Of a stretch of 64,000 bases of DNA, positions 61,704-64,000 are shown piece by piece. Source of the DNA: Cohnella sp. WQ 127256 (lineage in GTDB: Bacteria > Bacillota > Bacilli > Paenibacillales > Paenibacillaceae). The first letter of the stretch is position 1. Each line of letters starts with the position of its first letter. The stretch lies in assembly GCF_024519285.1 (NCBI RefSeq), contig NZ_JAMZCY010000007.1, forward strand, positions 124,001 to 188,000, given 5' to 3'. The notes under the pieces were generated by a model. That model was not told the DNA's origin, ran no database searches, and worked only from the letters and a program-made list of their open reading frames with translations. The translations under genes and the position numbers were made by a program.

Positions 61704-62768
61704 ATGGCAATGGTGAAATGGGTACGAACAAGCAAATGGGCGTCGTCAATCTATTCAGGTATAACGACAATACTGTTGATGGTAATTTTATATTATGGAC
61801 TCCTGATTTTCACAGATCATGTTCCGGAGCTAAAAACCTGGCTAAGCTGGATGGGGATTCTTGCTATAGTGCAGATTGCGATCACTTATCAAACGGGACA
61901 ACGCACTCAGCGTAAGATTGATCAGCTACAACTCGCGATGAAGCAAGTATCCGTTGGGAGCTGGAATACTCGATTACCGAAGCTAGATGGCGATGCTTTC
62001 TCGGGAGTGTACCGGGAAATGAACATGATGATGGGGCAATTAGAAGCTCGCCTCAAGCTTCTTCAGCAGCTAGGGGAGAAGGAAGTCATGGAAGAGGTAT
62101 CGTCGCAAGAGGCAGCTGTATTGGAAGAGAGAAAACGCTTGGCAAGAGATCTTCATGACACGGTTAGTCAGCAACTGTTTGCTATGCATATGTCTGCATC
62201 CTCATTACCAAAGCTATTAGAGCTTGATAAAGAGCATGCGCAGAAGGTTATGGAGCAATTGATTGCGATGTCATCTTCGGCGCAACGACAAATGCGTGGG
62301 TTGATTGCACAGCTCAGGCCTATGGAGCTCCAGGGAAGAACGCTGGAGGAAGCGCTAGGACGTTGGTTTCCAGATTATTGTCGACAGAATGGCCTTCAGG
62401 GAACGCTTGAGACCCAAGTTCGTGGAGGAATCTCGGAAGCCAAGGAACATCAGCTTTTCCTAATTATCCAAGAAGCAATGGCTAATGTAGTCAAGCATGC
62501 GGAAGCGCAAAGCGTTCGCTTGTTTCTTGGAGAAACCGATCGTCAAATCTCGTTATCTATAGAAGATAATGGTGCAGGTTTTAGAAATGAACAGGTGAGA
62601 GCGGGCGCTTATGGCTTATCTACGATGCGTGAACGAGCTCAGAAGCTAGGTGGGGAAGCGGAAATTGTAACGAAGCCAGGCTCAGGCACGCGTGTACGGG
62701 TGTGGTTTCCGAAATTCGATACGGATCAATTGGAACAGACTGAACAACTACCGGAGAATAGAGCTTAG
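61704..62768 (+). CDS. liaS: LiaS-like sensor histidine kinase
   Basis: The 354-residue kinase has two membrane helices (about 13-35 and 45-63) with a very short outside loop, then a HAMP-like linker. The HisKA_3 box RLARDLHDTVSQQLF puts the phosphorylated His at residue 151. The ATPase domain follows (EAMANVVKHAEA, EDNGAGF, GLSTMRERA). Such intramembrane-sensing kinases respond to wall-active antibiotics through LiaF. It starts 4 bp after liaF, with a weak RBS, so translation is probably coupled. Confidence 0.92.
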   Translation: MAMVKWVRTSKWASSIYSGITTILLMVILYYGLLIFTDHVPELKTWLSWMGILAIVQIAITYQTGQRTQRKIDQLQLAMKQVSVGSWNTRLPKLDGDAFSGVYREMNMMMGQLEARLKLLQQLGEKEVMEEVSSQEAAVLEERKRLARDLHDTVSQQLFAMHMSASSLPKLLELDKEHAQKVMEQLIAMSSSAQRQMRGLIAQLRPMELQGRTLEEALGRWFPDYCRQNGLQGTLETQVRGGISEAKEHQLFLIIQEAMANVVKHAEAQSVRLFLGETDRQISLSIEDNGAGFRNEQVRAGAYGLSTMRERAQKLGGEAEIVTKPGSGTRVRVWFPKFDTDQLEQTEQLPENRA

Positions 62769-62774
62769 GAGCGG

Positions 62775-63455
62775 ATGAAAATGATGGAGCCTGCAGGCAC
62801 CCCTTGGAAAGTACTCATTGTTGATGATCATGAAATGGTTCGAATGGGGTTACGCACTTATTTAATGCTAGATGCTAGATTTGAAGTGATTGGGGAAGCT
62901 AACGGAGGCAAGGATGCGTTTGAGACTTTAGCACGAGGAGGTTATCAAGGACAATTGCCTCAGATTGTGTTGATGGACTTAATGATGCCGGATATGGATG
63001 GGGTAGAAACGACCCGTGCACTCCTTAGTCAATATCCGGATCTTAGGATTATTATTCTTACGAGCTTTCTGGAGGACGAGAAGGTTGTTGAAGCAATTGA
63101 AGCCGGAGCGGTCAGCTATGTATTGAAGACGGTATCGGCCGATGAATTAATTTATGCGATGCAAGGTGCTATTAAGAATATGCCTGTCATGAGCAGCGAT
63201 GTTTCTCAAGCTCTAACGCGTGGATTGCGTAAACGTTCAGCAAGTCATGAAGTCGAAGGCTTAACTGAGCGAGAGCGGGAAGTACTACTGTTAATCGCTG
63301 AGGGGAGAAATAACAAGGATATTGGTGATGAGCTACATATCAGTATCAAAACTGTAAAAACACATGTCAGCAACCTTCTAATGAAATGCGAACTGGATGA
63401 TCGAACACAGCTTGCCATTTATGCACATCGTAAAGGATGGGCAAAACAAGGATAA
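62775..63455 (+). CDS. liaR: LiaR-like NarL-family response regulator
   Basis: The 226-residue regulator has a receiver domain with Asp68 as phosphorylation site (IVLMDLMMPDMDG), the switch Thr/Lys (ILTSF, YVLKTVSADEL), and a LuxR-type helix-turn-helix (LTEREREVLLLIAEGRNNKD, ISIKTVKTHVSNLL). It is the output of the LiaFS pair. GGAGCGG precedes ATG, 6 bp after liaS. The usual targets liaIH are not in the window. Confidence 0.93.
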   Translation: MKMMEPAGTPWKVLIVDDHEMVRMGLRTYLMLDARFEVIGEANGGKDAFETLARGGYQGQLPQIVLMDLMMPDMDGVETTRALLSQYPDLRIIILTSFLEDEKVVEAIEAGAVSYVLKTVSADELIYAMQGAIKNMPVMSSDVSQALTRGLRKRSASHEVEGLTEREREVLLLIAEGRNNKDIGDELHISIKTVKTHVSNLLMKCELDDRTQLAIYAHRKGWAKQG

Positions 63456-63503
63456 ATTGAACGCATATGGACACTCTAGTAATAAAAAGGGAGGGTTCTC
63501 CAG

Positions 63504-63917
63504 GTGCATGTTCTGCCTTCATCATTAACAACGCAAGTTCGGAGCTATGTGAACACGCGAGATGCTCTATCCGAGCATGGTTTTACGCTAGGTGGGAATT
63601 GGGATTATCAACATGGGTCTTTCGATTGTGCATTAGACGACGCAAACAAAGTGTGGCTTAGGCTGCCGTTTAATGTAACGATTGGAGATTTAGACATGGA
63701 TGCCGATTCGAGTGATACGGTCATTCAATTTAAGGAGCCCTACGTGTTAAAGCATATTTATAATGAGGGCTTGGATAGAGAAGCACAACCTCGGGTGTTA
63801 GGGGCATTATTTGACCAGTTTTCTGATCCGATCGATCCCGACGACAAGATCGAAGCTCATTGGATCGAGCAGGCAAGAAAGAAGCTGGATGCTGTTGAAG
63901 CTACATATCTGGACTAG
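63504..63917 (+). CDS. YugN-like protein
   Basis: The 137-residue soluble protein has the YugN family pattern: LGGNWDYQHGSFDCALDD, WLRLPFNVTIGDLD, FKEPYVLKHIYNEGLD and PDDKIEAHWIEQARKKLD. The function is unknown. GTG start lies 8 bases after GGGAGGG; the nearby ATG is out of frame. It follows liaR by 48 bp, possibly in the same transcript, and is closed by a terminator. Confidence 0.82.
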   Translation: MHVLPSSLTTQVRSYVNTRDALSEHGFTLGGNWDYQHGSFDCALDDANKVWLRLPFNVTIGDLDMDADSSDTVIQFKEPYVLKHIYNEGLDREAQPRVLGALFDQFSDPIDPDDKIEAHWIEQARKKLDAVEATYLD

Positions 63918-63921
63918 GATG

Positions 63922-63947
63922 AACGGCACGTATGTGCCGTTTCTTTA
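63922..63947 (+). terminator. terminator after the YugN-like gene
   Basis: AACGGCAC (63922-63929) pairs with GTGCCGTT (63934-63941) around GTAT, then TCTTTA. The last 50 bases of the window hold only another weak inverted repeat (TATCAGAAA/TTTCTGATA). Confidence 0.82.
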
Positions 63948-64000
63948 TTGATGTATCAGAAAGTTTATAATTCTCTAACCTTTTCTGATAGGTCTCCGAC

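Noticed and set aside
63956-63992. Inverted repeat TATCAGAAA/TTTCTGATA at the right edge
   Set aside because: Weak AT-rich stem with an 18-base loop and no flanking gene visible; could be chance.

Overview
The window looks like a chromosomal segment of an endospore-forming Gram-positive bacterium of the Paenibacillaceae (Paenibacillus/Cohnella type). The signs are strong AGGAGG-type ribosome binding sites with many TTG and GTG starts, two T-box leaders and a SAM-I riboswitch, and Bacilli-type neighbourhoods: pheS-pheT-zapA-mutS2-yshE, ytxC-thrS, alaR-alaT, metA-metI-patB and liaFSR. A Spo0E-type phosphatase, two spore-coat proteins and YtxC support sporulation. No rRNA, tRNA, CRISPR array, prophage or insertion sequence was seen. 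The genus is an inference.

Layout. 1-5.5 kb: an MMPL exporter and a membrane GGDEF-EAL protein. 5.7-9.1 kb: a copper locus (ycnJ, a histidine kinase, ycnI). 9.1-22.6 kb: a catabolic cluster consisting of a Crp/Fnr regulator, a nucleoside hydrolase, a BMP-type nucleoside ABC importer, a carbamoyl-amino-acid hydrolase, dihydropyrimidinase, malonate-semialdehyde dehydrogenase, an omega-amino-acid aminotransferase and alanine dehydrogenase. A perfect match to the CcpA cre consensus lies before its first enzyme gene. Together these can import nucleosides, release the base, run the lower reductive pyrimidine pathway to acetyl-CoA and recycle the amino acceptor through alanine. The first enzyme, dihydropyrimidine dehydrogenase, is not in the window.

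22.6-35 kb: T-box-controlled pheST, a 903-residue ZapA-coiled-coil protein, a CuA-type lipoprotein, a YvlD-like membrane protein, mutS2, a DUF350 protein, a 27-residue membrane peptide, a zinc-ribbon-like acidic protein and cysteine synthase. 35-42.7 kb: spore coat genes, alaR-alaT, a Spo0E phosphatase, then a tight run of cobU-like, pduO, rluA-like, spx-like, aminotransferase and 5'-3' exonuclease genes. 42.7-48.4 kb: an AraC regulator divergent from uxaC, small conserved proteins, an HRDC protein and corA with an unusual leader. 48.4-52.1 kb: the SAM-riboswitch-controlled methionine operon. 52.1-64 kb: an EAL protein, mqnC, ytxC, T-box-controlled thrS, an ECF-like sigma factor, a soluble chemoreceptor-like protein, liaFSR and a YugN-like protein.

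The items most worth a second look are the corA leader (a MgtL-like small ORF with two mutually exclusive helices), the very large ZapA fusion with expanding 72-bp repeats, the complete-but-for-one-step pyrimidine cluster, a permease that may start at AUA, and a chemoreceptor-like protein with a C-terminal Cache-like sensor and no membrane segment.
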